A DNA stretch of 64,000 nucleotides from Thioalkalivibrio sulfidiphilus (GTDB lineage: Bacteria > Pseudomonadota > Gammaproteobacteria > Ectothiorhodospirales > Ectothiorhodospiraceae): assembly GCF_000377945.1 (NCBI RefSeq), contig NZ_KB898934.1:1-64000 (forward strand), read 5' to 3'. A program made the translations under genes and the position numbers. Under the pieces are notes generated by a model, which searched no databases, was not told the DNA's origin, and saw only the letters and a list, made by a program, of their open reading frames with translations. Positions 25,456-37,151 of this stretch are shown here, one piece after another (the stretch's first letter is position 1; every line of letters begins with the position of its first letter).

Positions 25456-26634
25456 TCAGCCCTTGGCGCGCTCTTCGAGCATCGCAACGGCGGGCAGCTT
25501 CTTGCCTTCCAGGAACTCCAGGAAGGCGCCGCCGCCAGTGGAGATGTAGGAGATGCGCGAGGCCAGGCCGTACTTGTCGATGGCGGCCAGGGTGTCGCCG
25601 CCACCGGCGATGGAGAAGGCGTCGCTCTCGGCGATGGCCTCGCCCAGGGCCTTGGTGCCCGCGGCGAACTGGTCGAACTCGAACACGCCCACGGGGCCGT
25701 TCCAGACGATGGTGCCGGCCTTTCTGAGCATGTCCGCGTAGGAAGCGGCGGTGTCTGGACCGACATCGAAGATCATATCGTCGTCGGCGACCTCGGAGAC
25801 CTTTTTGGTGCTGGCCGGGGTGGACTCGGAGAACTCCTTGCCGGTGACCACGTCGGTGGGCACGGGGATGTCACCGCCCTTGGCCTTGGCGGCGGCCATC
25901 AGGCGCTTGGCCTCGTCCACCAGATCGGCCTCGTACAGGGATTTGCCCACGGGATGACCCTGAGCGGCGATGAAGGTGTTGGCGATGCCGCCACCCACGA
26001 TCAGCTGGTCAACCACCTTGGACAGGGACTCCAGCACGGTGAGCTTGGTGGAGACCTTGGAGCCGCCGACGATGGCCACCAGGGGACGCCTGGGGTTGTC
26101 CAGGGCCTTGCCCAGGGCCTCCAGCTCGGCGGCCAGCAGCGGACCGGCGCAGGCCACGGGGGCATACAGGCCGGCGCCGTGGGTGGAGGCCTGGGCGCGG
26201 TGGGCGGTGCCGAAGGCATCCATCACGTAGACGTCGCACAGGGCGGCGTACTTGCGGGACAGGCCTTCCTCGTTCTTCTTCTCGCCCTTGTTGAAGCGCA
26301 CGTTCTCCAGCAGCACCACCTCACCGTCGGCGACATCCACGCCGTCGAGGTAATCCCGCACCAGGCGCACTTCCTTGCCCAGCAGGCCGGACAGGTGCTC
26401 GGCCACAGGCTTGAGGGAATCCTCCTCGCTGAACACGCCCTCTTCAGGGCGGCCCAGGTGAGACATGAGCATCACCTTGGCGCCCGCCTTCATGGCGTGC
26501 TCGATGGTGGGCAGGCTGGCGCGGATGCGCGCGTCGGAGGTGACCTTGCCATCCTTGACGGGGACGTTGAGGTCTTCACGGATGAGCACGCGCTTGCCGG
26601 CCAGATCCAGGTCGGTCATCTTGATGACGGACAT
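25456..26634 (-). CDS. pgk: Phosphoglycerate kinase
   Basis: The 392-aa two-domain kinase has an N-terminal substrate domain with [25 protein letters not shown] and RFNKGEKKN, and a C-terminal ATP domain with [23 protein letters not shown] and [23 protein letters not shown] ends the nucleotide site. It lies downstream of gap across a 216-bp spacer holding two hairpins, so differential mRNA stability is possible. Confidence 0.97.
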   Translation of the reverse strand: MSVIKMTDLDLAGKRVLIREDLNVPVKDGKVTSDARIRASLPTIEHAMKAGAKVMLMSHLGRPEEGVFSEEDSLKPVAEHLSGLLGKEVRLVRDYLDGVDVADGEVVLLENVRFNKGEKKNEEGLSRKYAALCDVYVMDAFGTAHRAQASTHGAGLYAPVACAGPLLAAELEALGKALDNPRRPLVAIVGGSKVSTKLTVLESLSKVVDQLIVGGGIANTFIAAQGHPVGKSLYEADLVDEAKRLMAAAKAKGGDIPVPTDVVTGKEFSESTPASTKKVSEVADDDMIFDVGPDTAASYADMLRKAGTIVWNGPVGVFEFDQFAAGTKALGEAIAESDAFSIAGGGDTLAAIDKYGLASRISYISTGGGAFLEFLEGKKLPAVAMLEERAKG

Positions 26635-26674
26635 GAGACAACTCCTATAAAGGCTGAATGAAAAGTCTGAAAGA

Positions 26675-26792
26675 TGTTTGTTAAAACCGTGTGCACGGCT
26701 GAGCCGTGTCCCTCACCCCGACCCTCTGCCGCAAGCAGGCGAGGGGGGAAAGGTGTCGCTTCGCGACATCCATGCCAAAGGTCTTAACAAAC
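26675..26792. repeat. Inverted repeat between gap and pgk with a GC-rich core
   Basis: TGTTTGTTAAAACC (26675-26688) pairs imperfectly with GGTCTTAACAAACA (26779-26792). The core contains CCTCACCCCGACCCTC...GCGAGGGGGG, a hairpin resembling those in family-1 cores (2090-2130 and 36560-36600), and GTGTCGC-TT-GCGACA. No gene is seen. Confidence 0.6.
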
Positions 26793-26812
26793 AGCTCTCC
26801 GATCCATGAAGA

Positions 26813-26840
26813 CCCCGGATGCCGCGCGCGGCATCCGGGG
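26813..26840. repeat. Perfect 28-bp palindrome after gap
   Basis: CCCCGGATGCCGCG followed directly by its complement, with no loop. It lies 11 bp past the gap stop codon. There is no T tract, so it is more likely an mRNA-stabilising or processing hairpin than an intrinsic terminator. Confidence 0.85.
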
Positions 26841-26850
26841 ATCACACTGC

Positions 26851-27852
<1,002 letters not shown>

Positions 27853-27898
27853 TCACTCTCCTACTCGTCGTAGCGTGTAAAAAACCTGTTATTTGCGG

Positions 27899-27923
27899 CC
27901 CGCGCCCTGCACCGGGGCGCGGG
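27899..27923. repeat. GC-rich hairpin between tkt and gap
   Basis: CCCGCGCCC-TGCACC-GGGGCGCGGG, 18 bp past the tkt stop. No T tract follows on the minus strand. It probably affects processing or stability rather than termination, since gap follows in the same orientation. Confidence 0.6.
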
Positions 27924-27941
27924 TCTAGAACCGTTCCGGGA

Positions 27942-29939
27942 TCAGGCGAGGACCTCTTCCACGGCCCTTGCGACGTTCTCGGCGGTGAAGCCGAACTCCT
28001 TCATCAGGGTGCCGCCGGGGGCGGATTCACCGAAGCGGTCGATGCCCACCACGCGGCCGTCGAGGCCCACGTACTTGAGCCAGAAGCCGGTGACACCGGC
28101 CTCCACGGCCACCCGGGCACGCACGGCCTTGGGCAGCACGGCCTCGCGGTAGGCGGCGTCCTGGGCGTCGAACAGATCGGCGCAGGGCATGGAGACCACA
28201 CGCACCTTCCTGCCCTTGCCGGCCAGGCTCTCGGCCGCTTCCATGGCGATGCCCACCTCGGATCCGGTGGCGATGATGATGGCGTCGGGGGTGCCGTCGG
28301 TGTCCTTGAGGATGTAGCCGCCCTTGGCGATGCTCGCCACCTGCTCGGCGCTACGGGCCTGGTGAGGCAGGTTCTGACGGGACAGGATCAGGGAGGTGGG
28401 ACCGGCGGTCCGCTCGATAGCCGCCTTCCAGGCCACCGCCGTCTCCACGGCGTCACAGGGGCGCCATAGGGACATGTTGGGGATGATGCGCAGGCTGCTC
28501 ACCTGCTCGATCGGCTGATGGGTGGGGCCGTCTTCGCCCAGACCGATGGAGTCGTGGGTCAGCACGTAGATCACCCGCTGTTTGGTGAGCGCGGACATGC
28601 GGATGCCGTTGCGGGCGTAGTCGGAGAAGATCAGGAAGGTACCGCCGTAGGGGATGAAACCGCCATGCAGGGCGATGCCGTTCATGATGGCGGACATGCC
28701 GAACTCACGCACGCCGTAGAACACGTAGTTGCCGTCACCGTCTTCCTTGCTGATACCCTTGGAACCCTTCCACAGGGTCAGGTTGGAGCCGGCCAGGTCG
28801 GCGGAGCCGCCCAGCAGTTCCGGCAGGGCCGGGGCGTAGCCGCCGATGGCGTTCTGGGAGGCCTTGCGGGAGGCAATGGACTCGGCCTTGTCGACGGCGG
28901 CCTTGATGTAGGCGCCGGCCTTTTCCTGCCAGTCGGCGGGCAGTTCTCCGCTCATGCGGCGCTTGAACTCGGCGGCCAGTTCCGGGTGGGCCTTTTCATA
29001 CTCGGCGAAGGCCTTGTTCCAGGCAGCCTCGGCCGCGGCGCCCTTGTCGCGGGCGTTCCAGCCGGCGTAGATCTCGTCGGGGATCACGAAGGGCTCGTGT
29101 TTCCAGCCCAGGGTCTCGCGGGCCAGCTTGATCTCGTCATCGCCGAGGGGCGCGCCGTGACACTCTTCCTTGCCCTGCTTGTTGGGGGAACCGAAACCGA
29201 TCACGGTCTTGCAGCAGATGATGGAAGGCTTGTCGGTGACCGCACGCGCGGCCTCGATGGCCTGTTTCACCGCCTCGGCATCATGGCCGTCCACATTGGG
29301 CACCACGTGCCAACCATAGGCCTCGAAACGCTTCGGGGTGTCGTCGGTGAACCAACCTTCCACCTCGCCGTCGATGGAGATGCCGTTGTCGTCGTAGAAG
29401 GCGATCAGCTTGCCCAGGCCCAGGGTGCCGGCCAGGGAGCAGGCCTCGTGGGAGATGCCTTCCATCAGGCAGCCATCGCCCAGGAACACGTAGGTGTTGT
29501 GGTCCACCACGGCGTGGCCGTCGCGGTTGAAGTGGGCGGCCAGGGCCTTCTCGGCGATGGCCATGCCCACGGCGTTGGTGATGCCCTGGCCCAGGGGGCC
29601 GGTGGTGGTCTCGACGCCGGGGGTGTAGCCGTATTCAGGGTGACCGGGGGTCTTGGAGTGCAGCTGACGGAAGTTCTTCAGCTCATCCATGGGCAGGTCG
29701 TAGCCGGTGAGGTGCAGCAGAGAGTAGACCAACATGGAGCCGTGGCCGTTGGACATGACGAAGCGGTCGCGGTCGGCCCACTTGGGGTTGGCCGGGTTGT
29801 GCTTCATGTAGTCGTTCCACAGCACCTCGGCGATGTCGGCCATGCCCATGGGGGCGCCGGGGTGACCGGAGTTGGCCTTCTGGACCGCATCCATGCTGAG
29901 CGCACGGATGGCGTTGGCTAGCTCTCTACGGGAAGGCAT
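27942..29939 (-). CDS. tkt: Transketolase
   Basis: The 665-aa TPP enzyme starts [18 protein letters not shown] with AGGAGA at 6 nt; the frame stays open upstream, but those codons are not protein-like. Motifs are [20 protein letters not shown], the TPP site [20 protein letters not shown], and [20 protein letters not shown] in the pyrimidine domain. It moves two-carbon units in the pentose phosphate pathway and Calvin cycle, and is first of the tkt-gap-pgk-pyk-fba series. Confidence 0.97.
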   Translation of the reverse strand: MPSRRELANAIRALSMDAVQKANSGHPGAPMGMADIAEVLWNDYMKHNPANPKWADRDRFVMSNGHGSMLVYSLLHLTGYDLPMDELKNFRQLHSKTPGHPEYGYTPGVETTTGPLGQGITNAVGMAIAEKALAAHFNRDGHAVVDHNTYVFLGDGCLMEGISHEACSLAGTLGLGKLIAFYDDNGISIDGEVEGWFTDDTPKRFEAYGWHVVPNVDGHDAEAVKQAIEAARAVTDKPSIICCKTVIGFGSPNKQGKEECHGAPLGDDEIKLARETLGWKHEPFVIPDEIYAGWNARDKGAAAEAAWNKAFAEYEKAHPELAAEFKRRMSGELPADWQEKAGAYIKAAVDKAESIASRKASQNAIGGYAPALPELLGGSADLAGSNLTLWKGSKGISKEDGDGNYVFYGVREFGMSAIMNGIALHGGFIPYGGTFLIFSDYARNGIRMSALTKQRVIYVLTHDSIGLGEDGPTHQPIEQVSSLRIIPNMSLWRPCDAVETAVAWKAAIERTAGPTSLILSRQNLPHQARSAEQVASIAKGGYILKDTDGTPDAIIIATGSEVGIAMEAAESLAGKGRKVRVVSMPCADLFDAQDAAYREAVLPKAVRARVAVEAGVTGFWLKYVGLDGRVVGIDRFGESAPGGTLMKEFGFTAENVARAVEEVLA

Positions 29940-30442
29940 AAGGATCTCCTGCAAGATAAAAGTGAAAAGGCTTCGGGTTTCATCAATCTGCTCCGGGCCG
30001 CCCCTGTTTTTGATGGTTGTGGTGGGGCGGCGGCCCGGTCGATGTCTTAAGCACGATCCGGGGAATGCGGTCCTGCGGCCGGCGCGTGGCGAGAGTGGCG
30101 CTCGAACATCCAGCGCCCCTGTGGGTGCTGGAAATCGGCGCAGCACGGACCCCCTGCCGCCGGCATGGAGCGAAGCATTTTCCCCGAGTGGGCCATGCGG
30201 GGCAAGCCTGCCCCGCGTCGAAGCCCCCTGACAGCCCTCGGGAGGACACCCGACCCCCGGTCGCCAATACCCTATCAAACAAATGATTTAAAAAGGATTT
30301 ACGAAACCGCTACGGAGCCCTCCCTATCTCCGTTGGGATGCATTCGCAAGACTAAATCGGCTACAATCCGCACTCTTTGGGCCCAAGCGAACTACGTGCG
30401 GCCCGATCACCAGGGCCATTCTGACGGAGCATCAGAAAAAGC
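29940..30442. other. 500-bp tkt/metK divergent region, hairpin-rich, no gene
   Basis: No credible gene is seen. It contains an inverted repeat CCGGGCCGCCCC (29993-30004) with GGGGCGGCGGCCCGG (30024-30038), a second hairpin GCGGGGCAAGCCTGCCCCGC near 30198-30217, and an AT-rich patch (30280-30305) followed by TACAAT at 30362-30367, a possible metK -10. The divergent promoters of tkt and metK must lie here; in autotrophs a LysR-type CbbR site would be expected on the tkt side but I cannot identify one. Confidence 0.5.
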
Positions 30443-31618
<1,176 letters not shown>

Positions 31619-31626
31619 TTTTTATA

Positions 31627-31745
31627 TAACTGCGACGCAAAGGCGCGAAGACGCGAAGTAACGCAAAGGTTTTTTGGTTTTAAAACACAAAGATTTACTT
31701 TGCGGGCCTTTGCGTCTTCGCGCCTTTGCGTCGCGGTTTGCAGTT
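31627..31745. repeat. Family-5 fold-back element between metK and the SAH riboswitch
   Basis: The left arm (31627-31668, AACTGCGACGCAAAGGCGCG and on) and right arm (31698-31745, ending TCGCGGTTTGCAGTT) are complementary. Units are GCGAAGAC and GCAAAGG. The core is about 30 bp and AT-rich. It lies 8 bp past the metK stop and 51 bp before the riboswitch, so it may act as the metK 3' hairpin. Confidence 0.92.
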
Positions 31746-31796
31746 CACAGACGATCTTGAAGTACCCGCGGACAAGTAGCCGCGGTTTGTTACGTG

Positions 31797-31874
31797 TCGA
31801 GGAGCGCTGCAGCGGGTTTCAGCCCCGTCAGGCTCGGCACGGCGCAACAACCGTAGTAACGGCGCTCATCCGAC
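31797..31874 (+). promoter_or_regulatory. S-adenosylhomocysteine (SAH) riboswitch
   Basis: The conserved core is present in order: CGAGGAGCGCTGC at 31798-31810, CAGGCTCGG at 31829-31837 and AACGGCGCTCATC at 31859-31871. GAGC/GCTC and the pseudoknot-forming segments are in place. It ends 18 bp before the ahcY start. In known cases SAH binding turns on expression of ahcY, relieving SAH inhibition of methyltransferases. The position directly upstream of ahcY-metF is the textbook context. Confidence 0.93.
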
Positions 31875-31892
31875 AACCATGGAGATCGACCC

Positions 31893-33305
31893 ATGAATGC
31901 TGTGATGAACCCGAAGCACGACTACATCGTCGCCGACATCAACCAGGCCGACTTCGGCCGCAAGGAAATCGCCATCGCCGAGACCGAGATGCCCGGCCTG
32001 ATGGCGGTGCGCGAGGAATACGCCAAGGACCAGCCGCTCAAGGGCGCCCGCATCGCCGGGAGCCTGCACATGACCATCCAGACCGCGGTACTGATCCAGA
32101 CCCTGGAGGCCCTGGGCGCCGAGGTCCGCTGGGCCTCCTGCAACATCTACTCCACCCAGGACCACGCCGCCGCGGCCATCGCCGCCAACGGCACCCCGGT
32201 GTTCGCCTACAAGGGGGAGACCCTGGATGACTACTGGGACTACGCCCACCGCATCTTCGACTGGCACGACGGTGGCACCCCCAACATGATCCTGGACGAC
32301 GGCGGCGATGCCACCCTGCTGATCATCCTGGGCACCAAGGCGGAGACCGACCCTTCCGTGCTGGAGAATCCGGGCAACGAGGAGGAGCGCGCCCTGTTCG
32401 CCTCCATCAAGAAGCGCCTGGCCGAATCGCCCAACTGGTATTCCAACATCAAGAAGAACATCCGCGGCGTGACCGAGGAGACCACCACGGGCGTGCATCG
32501 TCTCTATCACATGCAGAAGGAGGGCACCCTGCCCTTCCCCGCCATCAACGTGAACGACTCGGTCACCAAGTCCAAGTTCGACAACCTCTACGGCTGTCGC
32601 GAGTCCCTGGTGGACGCCATCAAGCGCGCCACCGACGTGATGATTGCGGGCAAGATCGCCGTGGTGTGCGGTTACGGTGACGTGGGCAAGGGCAGTGCCC
32701 AGTCCCTGCGCGGCCTCGGCGCCACCGTGTGGATCACCGAGATCGATCCCATCTGCGCCCTGCAGGCGGCCATGGAGGGTTACCGGGTGGTGACCATGGA
32801 CGAGGCCGCCGACAAGGCGGATATCTTCGTCACCGCCACCGGCAACAAGAACGTGATTACCCACGACCACATGGCGGCCATGAAGAACCAGGCCATCGTG
32901 TGCAACATCGGTCACTTCGACTCCGAGATCGACGTGGCGTCCCTGCGCAAACACCCCTGGGAGAACATCAAGCCCCAGGTGGATCACGTGATCTTCCCGG
33001 ACGGCAAGCGCATCATCCTGCTGGCCGAAGGCCGGCTGGTGAACCTGGGCTGCGGCACGGGCCACCCGAGCTTCGTGATGTCCAACTCCTTCACCAACCA
33101 GGTGATGGCCCAGATCGAGCTCTTCTGCCACGGCGACCGCTACAAGAACGAGGTCTACGTGCTGCCGAAGCACCTGGACGAAAAGGTGGCGGCCCTGCAT
33201 CTGAAGAAGATCGGCGCCAAGCTCACCCGGCTCACCGAGGAGCAGGCCAGGTACCTGGGTCTGCCGGTGGACGGCCCCTTCAAGCCGGAACACTACCGGT
33301 ATTAA
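31893..33305 (+). CDS. ahcY: Adenosylhomocysteinase
   Basis: The 470-aa NAD-dependent hydrolase splits SAH to homocysteine and adenosine. Motifs are [40 protein letters not shown], the Lys/Asp active-site segment [22 protein letters not shown], the Rossmann [15 protein letters not shown] and the C-terminal KPEHYRY. It includes the roughly 40-aa insert of the proteobacterial long subtype. It is controlled by the riboswitch upstream, with metF following across a fold-back repeat. Confidence 0.98.
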   Translation: MNAVMNPKHDYIVADINQADFGRKEIAIAETEMPGLMAVREEYAKDQPLKGARIAGSLHMTIQTAVLIQTLEALGAEVRWASCNIYSTQDHAAAAIAANGTPVFAYKGETLDDYWDYAHRIFDWHDGGTPNMILDDGGDATLLIILGTKAETDPSVLENPGNEEERALFASIKKRLAESPNWYSNIKKNIRGVTEETTTGVHRLYHMQKEGTLPFPAINVNDSVTKSKFDNLYGCRESLVDAIKRATDVMIAGKIAVVCGYGDVGKGSAQSLRGLGATVWITEIDPICALQAAMEGYRVVTMDEAADKADIFVTATGNKNVITHDHMAAMKNQAIVCNIGHFDSEIDVASLRKHPWENIKPQVDHVIFPDGKRIILLAEGRLVNLGCGTGHPSFVMSNSFTNQVMAQIELFCHGDRYKNEVYVLPKHLDEKVAALHLKKIGAKLTRLTEEQARYLGLPVDGPFKPEHYRY

Positions 33306-33379
33306 AGGCAGGTACAAGGCAGAAGATACAGGGTGCAAGGGGGGCTGCCTCCTTGCACCCTATGCCTTGTGTCTGTCCC
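33303..33379. repeat. Family-2-like fold-back element between ahcY and metF
   Basis: The left arm (33303-33340) reads AAAGGCAGGTACAAGGCAGA and on, ending GGGTGCAAGG. The right arm (33352-33379) reads CCTTGCACCCTATGCCTTGT and on. The inner ten bases pair perfectly; units are AAGGCAG, AAGATAC and AAGG. It starts at the ahcY TAA (TATTAAAGG). Confidence 0.82.
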
Positions 33380-33421
33380 CTTTCCTTACCCCTTACTCCT
33401 CACCCCTTTCCGTTGATCGCC

Positions 33422-34282
33422 ATGAAATCCCAGAAAGCATACGAGAAAGTATTCAGCTTCGAGTTCTTCCCGCCCAAGACCGACGAGGGCGCGGAGAAAC
33501 TGCGCAAGGCCCGAGAGGCCCTGGCCGAACTGAAACCCAAGTTCTTCTCCGTCACCTACGGCGCCGGCGGTTCGACCCAGGCGCGCACCCTGGACACGGT
33601 GCTGGAGATCCAGCGCGATGCCCGCTTCGAGGCGGCACCGCACCTCTCCTGCATCGGTTCCACGCGGGAGCATATCCGCGAGATCCTGGACCTGTATCGC
33701 AACAACGGCATCCGCCACATCGTCGCCCTGCGCGGCGACATGCCATCGGGCATGCGCGGCGAGCCGGGCGAGCTGCGCTACGCCAACGAACTGGTGGAAT
33801 TCATCCGGCAGGAGACCGGCGATCACTTCTTCATCGAGGTGGCCGCCTACCCGGAGATGCATCCCCAGGCACCCAGCTACGAAAAGGACCTGGAGAACTT
33901 CAAGCGCAAGGTGGATGCAGGCGCCGATTCGGCCATCACCCAGTACTTCTACAACGCCGATGCCTATTACCACTTCGTAGACAGCTGCGAGAAGATGGGC
34001 GTGACCCTACCCATCGTGCCCGGCATCATGCCCATCACCAACTACACCCAGCTGGCGCGCTTCTCGGACGCCTGCGGTGCCGACATTCCGCGCTGGATCC
34101 GCAAGCGCCTGGAAGGTTTCGGTGATGACACTGCCGCCATCCGGGCCTTCGGCGAGGACGTGGTGACCCGCTTGTGCGAGAAACTGCTGGAGGCCGGGGC
34201 GCCAGGCCTGCACTTCTACACCATGAACCAGGCCGGCCCGACCCTGGCGATTTGGAACAACCTGGGCCTCGGCGGACGCTAG
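33422..34282 (+). CDS. metF: 5,10-methylenetetrahydrofolate reductase
   Basis: The 286-aa FAD enzyme supplies methyl-THF for methionine synthesis. Motifs are KVFSFEFFPPKTDEG, FFSVTYGAGGSTQARTLDTV, HLSCIGSTREHIREIL, HIVALRGDMP and VEVAAYPEMHPQAPS-like. The ATG at 33422 starts MKSQKAYEKVFS; the frame upstream overlaps ahcY and is not used. The TAG stop lies in the CTAG end of a MITE-like element, so the last residues LGLGGR abut the insertion. Confidence 0.97.
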   Translation: MKSQKAYEKVFSFEFFPPKTDEGAEKLRKAREALAELKPKFFSVTYGAGGSTQARTLDTVLEIQRDARFEAAPHLSCIGSTREHIREILDLYRNNGIRHIVALRGDMPSGMRGEPGELRYANELVEFIRQETGDHFFIEVAAYPEMHPQAPSYEKDLENFKRKVDAGADSAITQYFYNADAYYHFVDSCEKMGVTLPIVPGIMPITNYTQLARFSDACGADIPRWIRKRLEGFGDDTAAIRAFGEDVVTRLCEKLLEAGAPGLHFYTMNQAGPTLAIWNNLGLGGR

Positions 34283-34540
34283 CCCGCATATCTCATCGGG
34301 ATCGCGGGAGCAGGCGAAGGATTCGTGCCCGTAGGCGCCGCTCTGGAGCGAAACTCATAGCCGTAGCTATGGGTTGAGTGAAGAGCAAGCCTACGGGCGC
34401 GAAGACGAGCCTGAACCGCGATAGGACTCCGGCGGGAACAGTCTGTCATGCTGAGGTTGGCGACCATTTCAACGTATTCCAGTTATATATCAACCTGTTG
34501 CGCGCCCGCCGGTGTCCGACCGGTGAGATATGCGGGCTAG
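34279..34540. mobile_element. MITE-like element, second copy with unrelated interior
   Basis: The terminal inverted repeats 34279-34299 and 34520-34540 match at 20 of 21 positions and share CTAGCCCGCATATCTCA with the element at 6691-6874. The interior differs completely and contains its own inverted repeats, GCCCGTAGGC...GCCTACGGGC and CTCATAGCCGTAGCTATGGG. No ORF is credible. The left end supplies the metF stop codon. Confidence 0.8.
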
Positions 34541-34570
34541 TGTCCTGAATCATCCGGTCGACCAGGCAGC

Positions 34571-34611
34571 GCACGAAAAAGGGCGGCCCATCGGGCCGCC
34601 CTTTTTCGTGC
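34571..34611. terminator. Bidirectional intrinsic terminator
   Basis: GCACGAAAAAGGGCGGCCC pairs perfectly over 19 bp with its complement across an ATC loop, with A5/T5 tracts on both sides. It serves convergent metF and the PhnD-like gene. Confidence 0.93.
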
Positions 34612-34688
34612 AAGCCCCTCGGGCCTGCCAGCGAACAGAATCACAGGTCGGCCCCTGGCCGCCGCAGACCGGGGCACGGCTGCGGAAC

Positions 34689-34710
34689 GGCGGGCACGGC
34701 CCGCCCTATG
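34689..34710. repeat. Short palindromic repeat, second copy
   Basis: GGCGGGCACGGCCCGCCCTA-TG differs by one base from 388-409 near the tRNA. The inner inverted repeat is GGCGGGC-ACG-GCCCGCC. A REP-like unit; the rest of the 34612-34729 spacer shows nothing. Confidence 0.7.
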
Positions 34711-34729
34711 ACGGGGGTGAACAGGCCAT

Positions 34730-35569
34730 CTACCAGCCGAACAGCACGCCCTTGAGCAGACGGTCATGGGGCCGGTACTCATCGTCGTTTGCGGGGATGA
34801 ACCCCTGCGCATCCCGGGCAAAGGTCCGCAGGACAGCCGCCACGGCCGGCTCGTTCGTGGCGGTAATCAATTCACGCAGGCGCGCTGACTGCACTTCATC
34901 CACCCGCGCACTGACGCTGAAGCCCTGGTTGGGCAGGGGCTGGCTTTCGAACAGGATGCGGGTTCCTCGACGATCTTCGTCGCTCAACTGGTTGTGGTAG
35001 AAGTTGGTGGGCAGTGCGACGGCATCACACTCCCCGGCGCGGAATTCGTCGAAGGCCTGGCGTATGCCGTGCCGGGCGGAGTGGATCACCGGCTGACGGA
35101 TCACGTCCGGATATTCGGCCAGCATCACCAGGGGTGCCAGGTTCGGCGGCGCCACGGAGCAGATCTTGCGGGCCACCAGGTCGCGCATCTCGGCGACACT
35201 CTCATTGTCCTCCCGCACGATCAGGTAAAAGCGCAGCGTGCCGGGCATCCTCGCCACGGGCCGGTGATTCAACTCGGCCATGCGCCAGGCAATCAGATGG
35301 GGGCCGTCCAGCAGAATGTCATAGGCGTCATTGCGCATGTCCCGCTGGTAGGTGAGCCAGCTGCCAGGATGCCGATAGATCACCGGCACGCCCAGCACTT
35401 CGCTCATACGCTCTACCAGGGGGCCATACAGCTGCGCACCCTGCTCGGGGGTCTCCCGTGGTGCCGCGCTGAATACCAGGGGCTCCTGTGCCAGGGGCTG
35501 ACCGATCGCAAGCCACAGCCCGGTCCACAGCACAACCTGCCGCAGGATGCGGCCACGAATGCCTTTCAT
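34730..35569 (-). CDS. PhnD-like periplasmic substrate-binding protein
   Basis: The 279-aa protein starts MKGIRGRILRQVVLWTGLWLAIGQPLAQ, a signal peptide, with AGAGGTG upstream. It is a type 2 periplasmic-binding fold of the PhnD (phosphate/phosphonate-binding) family: LVFSAAPRETPEQGAQLYGPL, VPVIYRHPGSWLTYQRDM, YDILLDGPHLIAWR and EFRAGECDAVALP. No ABC permease or ATPase lies beside it. Orphans of this family often serve as sensors or bind oxyanions, so the ligand is open. Confidence 0.82.
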   Translation of the reverse strand: MKGIRGRILRQVVLWTGLWLAIGQPLAQEPLVFSAAPRETPEQGAQLYGPLVERMSEVLGVPVIYRHPGSWLTYQRDMRNDAYDILLDGPHLIAWRMAELNHRPVARMPGTLRFYLIVREDNESVAEMRDLVARKICSVAPPNLAPLVMLAEYPDVIRQPVIHSARHGIRQAFDEFRAGECDAVALPTNFYHNQLSDEDRRGTRILFESQPLPNQGFSVSARVDEVQSARLRELITATNEPAVAAVLRTFARDAQGFIPANDDEYRPHDRLLKGVLFGW

Positions 35570-35775
35570 GTCGTTCACCTCTGAGATGCCCCGTACCATT
35601 TGGTTCGATCCGAGGTCGATAATTTTTTGATGTCATTGGCCGGTCTGACCGGCGGCGTCATTGTGTAGCATATGCAAGCAGGATTCACCGTCACGGGCGG
35701 TGCTTTCCGAATTTCCCGAGCATTCACCAGACAACCGGCACATGTCGTTAGCAGCTCCGCCCCTTCAGCGAGTCC

Positions 35776-36516
35776 ATGTTCATGCGAACCACACGCCTGT
35801 ACCTGAACCAGTCCCTCGCCGTCGGCCAGACCATTGACCTGGACGAACGGGCTCACCGGCATGTGGTGCAGGTGTTGCGCCTGCGTCCCGGCGCGGAACT
35901 CGTGCTGTTCAACGGCCAGGGCGGCGAATACCGGGCCAGCCTGAGCGAGGCCCAGAAACGCCACTCGAGCGTGACACTGACCGGATTCGACCCGGCAACC
36001 ACGCGTCCGCGTCTCAACGTTACCCTGGTGCAGGGCATCTCCAAGGGGGACCGCATGGACTACAGCCTGCAGAAGGCCACGGAACTGGGGGTGAGCAGGA
36101 TCCAGCCGGTGCTCACCCAGCGCAGCCAGACACCGGGTGATCCCCGGCGCCTGGAGAACCGCATGGAACACTGGCGCGGCGTGGTGATCAGCGCCTGCGA
36201 ACAATGCGGACGCAACGAGCTGCCCGAGCTGGGCTCGGTGATGTCATTCCAGGAATGGCTGGGAAGCCCGCCAGACCACGGCCTGGGCCTGGTCCTGGAC
36301 CCGCGCGCGGACACCGGCCTGCCCGGACTTGCACCGCCCGAAGGAGCGGTCAGTCTGCTGATCGGACCCGAGGGCGGACTGGACGAGACGGAGATCCAGG
36401 CCGCCCGGCACCGGGGCTTCACCCCGGTGCGCCTGGGCCCGAGGATCCTGCGCACGGAGACCGCCGGGGTGGCGGCACTGGCGGTGATTCAGGGGATCTG
36501 GGGGGATTTGAGGTAA
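35776..36516 (+). CDS. rsmE: 16S rRNA m3U1498 methyltransferase
   Basis: The 246-aa SPOUT enzyme has an N-terminal PUA-like domain (RTTRLYLNQSLAVGQTIDLDERAHRHVVQVLRL) and a C-terminal trefoil knot with VSLLIGPEGGLDETEIQAA and VRLGPRILRTETAGVAALAV. QGISKGDRMDYSLQKATELGV is also conserved. The start may be ATG at 35776 or two codons later. The TAA stop overlaps the beginning of a family-1 fold-back arm (AAGTGGC). Confidence 0.96.
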   Translation: MFMRTTRLYLNQSLAVGQTIDLDERAHRHVVQVLRLRPGAELVLFNGQGGEYRASLSEAQKRHSSVTLTGFDPATTRPRLNVTLVQGISKGDRMDYSLQKATELGVSRIQPVLTQRSQTPGDPRRLENRMEHWRGVVISACEQCGRNELPELGSVMSFQEWLGSPPDHGLGLVLDPRADTGLPGLAPPEGAVSLLIGPEGGLDETEIQAARHRGFTPVRLGPRILRTETAGVAALAVIQGIWGDLR

Positions 36517-36638
36517 GTGGCAAGTCTCAAGTGGCTAGTAGCAAGGGAAACCACCGCATTTCTCCCTCTCCCACAGGGAGAGGGTCGGGGTGAGGGTGGT
36601 GTTGCCTTGCTACTAGCCACTTGAGACTTGCCACTGCT
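36515..36638. repeat. Family-1 fold-back element between rsmE and chpC
   Basis: The 30-bp arms 36517-36546 and 36605-36634 are perfectly complementary (GTGGCAAGTCTCAAGTGGCT and on). The core holds CTCCCTCTCCCACAGGGAGA and GGGTCGGGGTGAGGG between ACCACC/GGTGGT. The outer right end CCACTGCTTT matches the copies near 2172 and 10957. It lies between convergent genes. Confidence 0.95.
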
Positions 36639-36651
36639 TTGAAGCTTCGCT

Positions 36652-37119
36652 TCAAAGCCTCTGCAGGTATTCCTTGAGCAACCCCTCGATGCGCTCCAGG
36701 GTGGGGATCAGGCAGGTCACACCGCTGGCGCGCACGCGCCGGGCGATGCTGCCGTCACCAGGGTCGGGCTCCGATGAAGCCTCCAGGTCCTGGGGACGGA
36801 TCTTCAGGGGGTGGGGAATGCCACGCACCTGCAGGGCGTAGTAGGTGAGCCCCGGGAACTGCTCCAGGCCATGCATCACCAGCATGCGCTGCAGGCGGTT
36901 GCGCGGCTCGGGGGCGGCGCCCATGAGGGTCTCCACGGACACCACCGGCACCTGTTCGTTGCGCCACTCCACCAGGCCGGTGAGCCACGGCGGCGCGCCG
37001 GGGATCTCGCGCATGAACTGCTGGGTCACCACCTCGGCCACGGCCGGCTGGGGCAGGAGCAGGTGATGCTCCGTCACCGGGACGATGAAGCAGCTGAGGC
37101 TTTCCTGGGCGTCACTCAT
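36652..37119 (-). CDS. chpC: CheW-like protein ChpC of the Pil-Chp system
   Basis: The 155-aa CheW-domain protein (SCFIVPVTEHHLLLPQPAVAEVV at the start, WLTGLVEWRNEQVPVVSVE in the middle) is probably an accessory adaptor that couples a receptor to the ChpA kinase. It lies directly after chpA on the minus strand, the position of chpC in Pseudomonas. It is closer to ChpC than to PilI, which is encoded upstream. Confidence 0.85.
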   Translation of the reverse strand: MSDAQESLSCFIVPVTEHHLLLPQPAVAEVVTQQFMREIPGAPPWLTGLVEWRNEQVPVVSVETLMGAAPEPRNRLQRMLVMHGLEQFPGLTYYALQVRGIPHPLKIRPQDLEASSEPDPGDGSIARRVRASGVTCLIPTLERIEGLLKEYLQRL

Positions 37120-37151
37120 GGGTCAATCAAGATTCCTGTGTTTTGCCGCCA

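Noticed and set aside
24109-26661. A plus-strand open frame of about 850 codons opposite pyk and pgk
   Set aside because: It is antisense to two well-conserved genes; in GC-rich DNA the complementary third-position frame stays open. Its composition (Gly/His/Gln/Val-rich) and lack of any family motif mark it as a shadow.
29940-30278. N-terminal extension of transketolase by 113 residues
   Set aside because: The ATG at 29939 has a good ribosome-binding site and matches the family start; the extension is read from hairpin-rich intergenic DNA.
30279-30442. SAM riboswitch upstream of metK
   Set aside because: None of the conserved SAM-I, SAM-II or SAM/SAH core sequences could be found; only a possible -10 hexamer is present.
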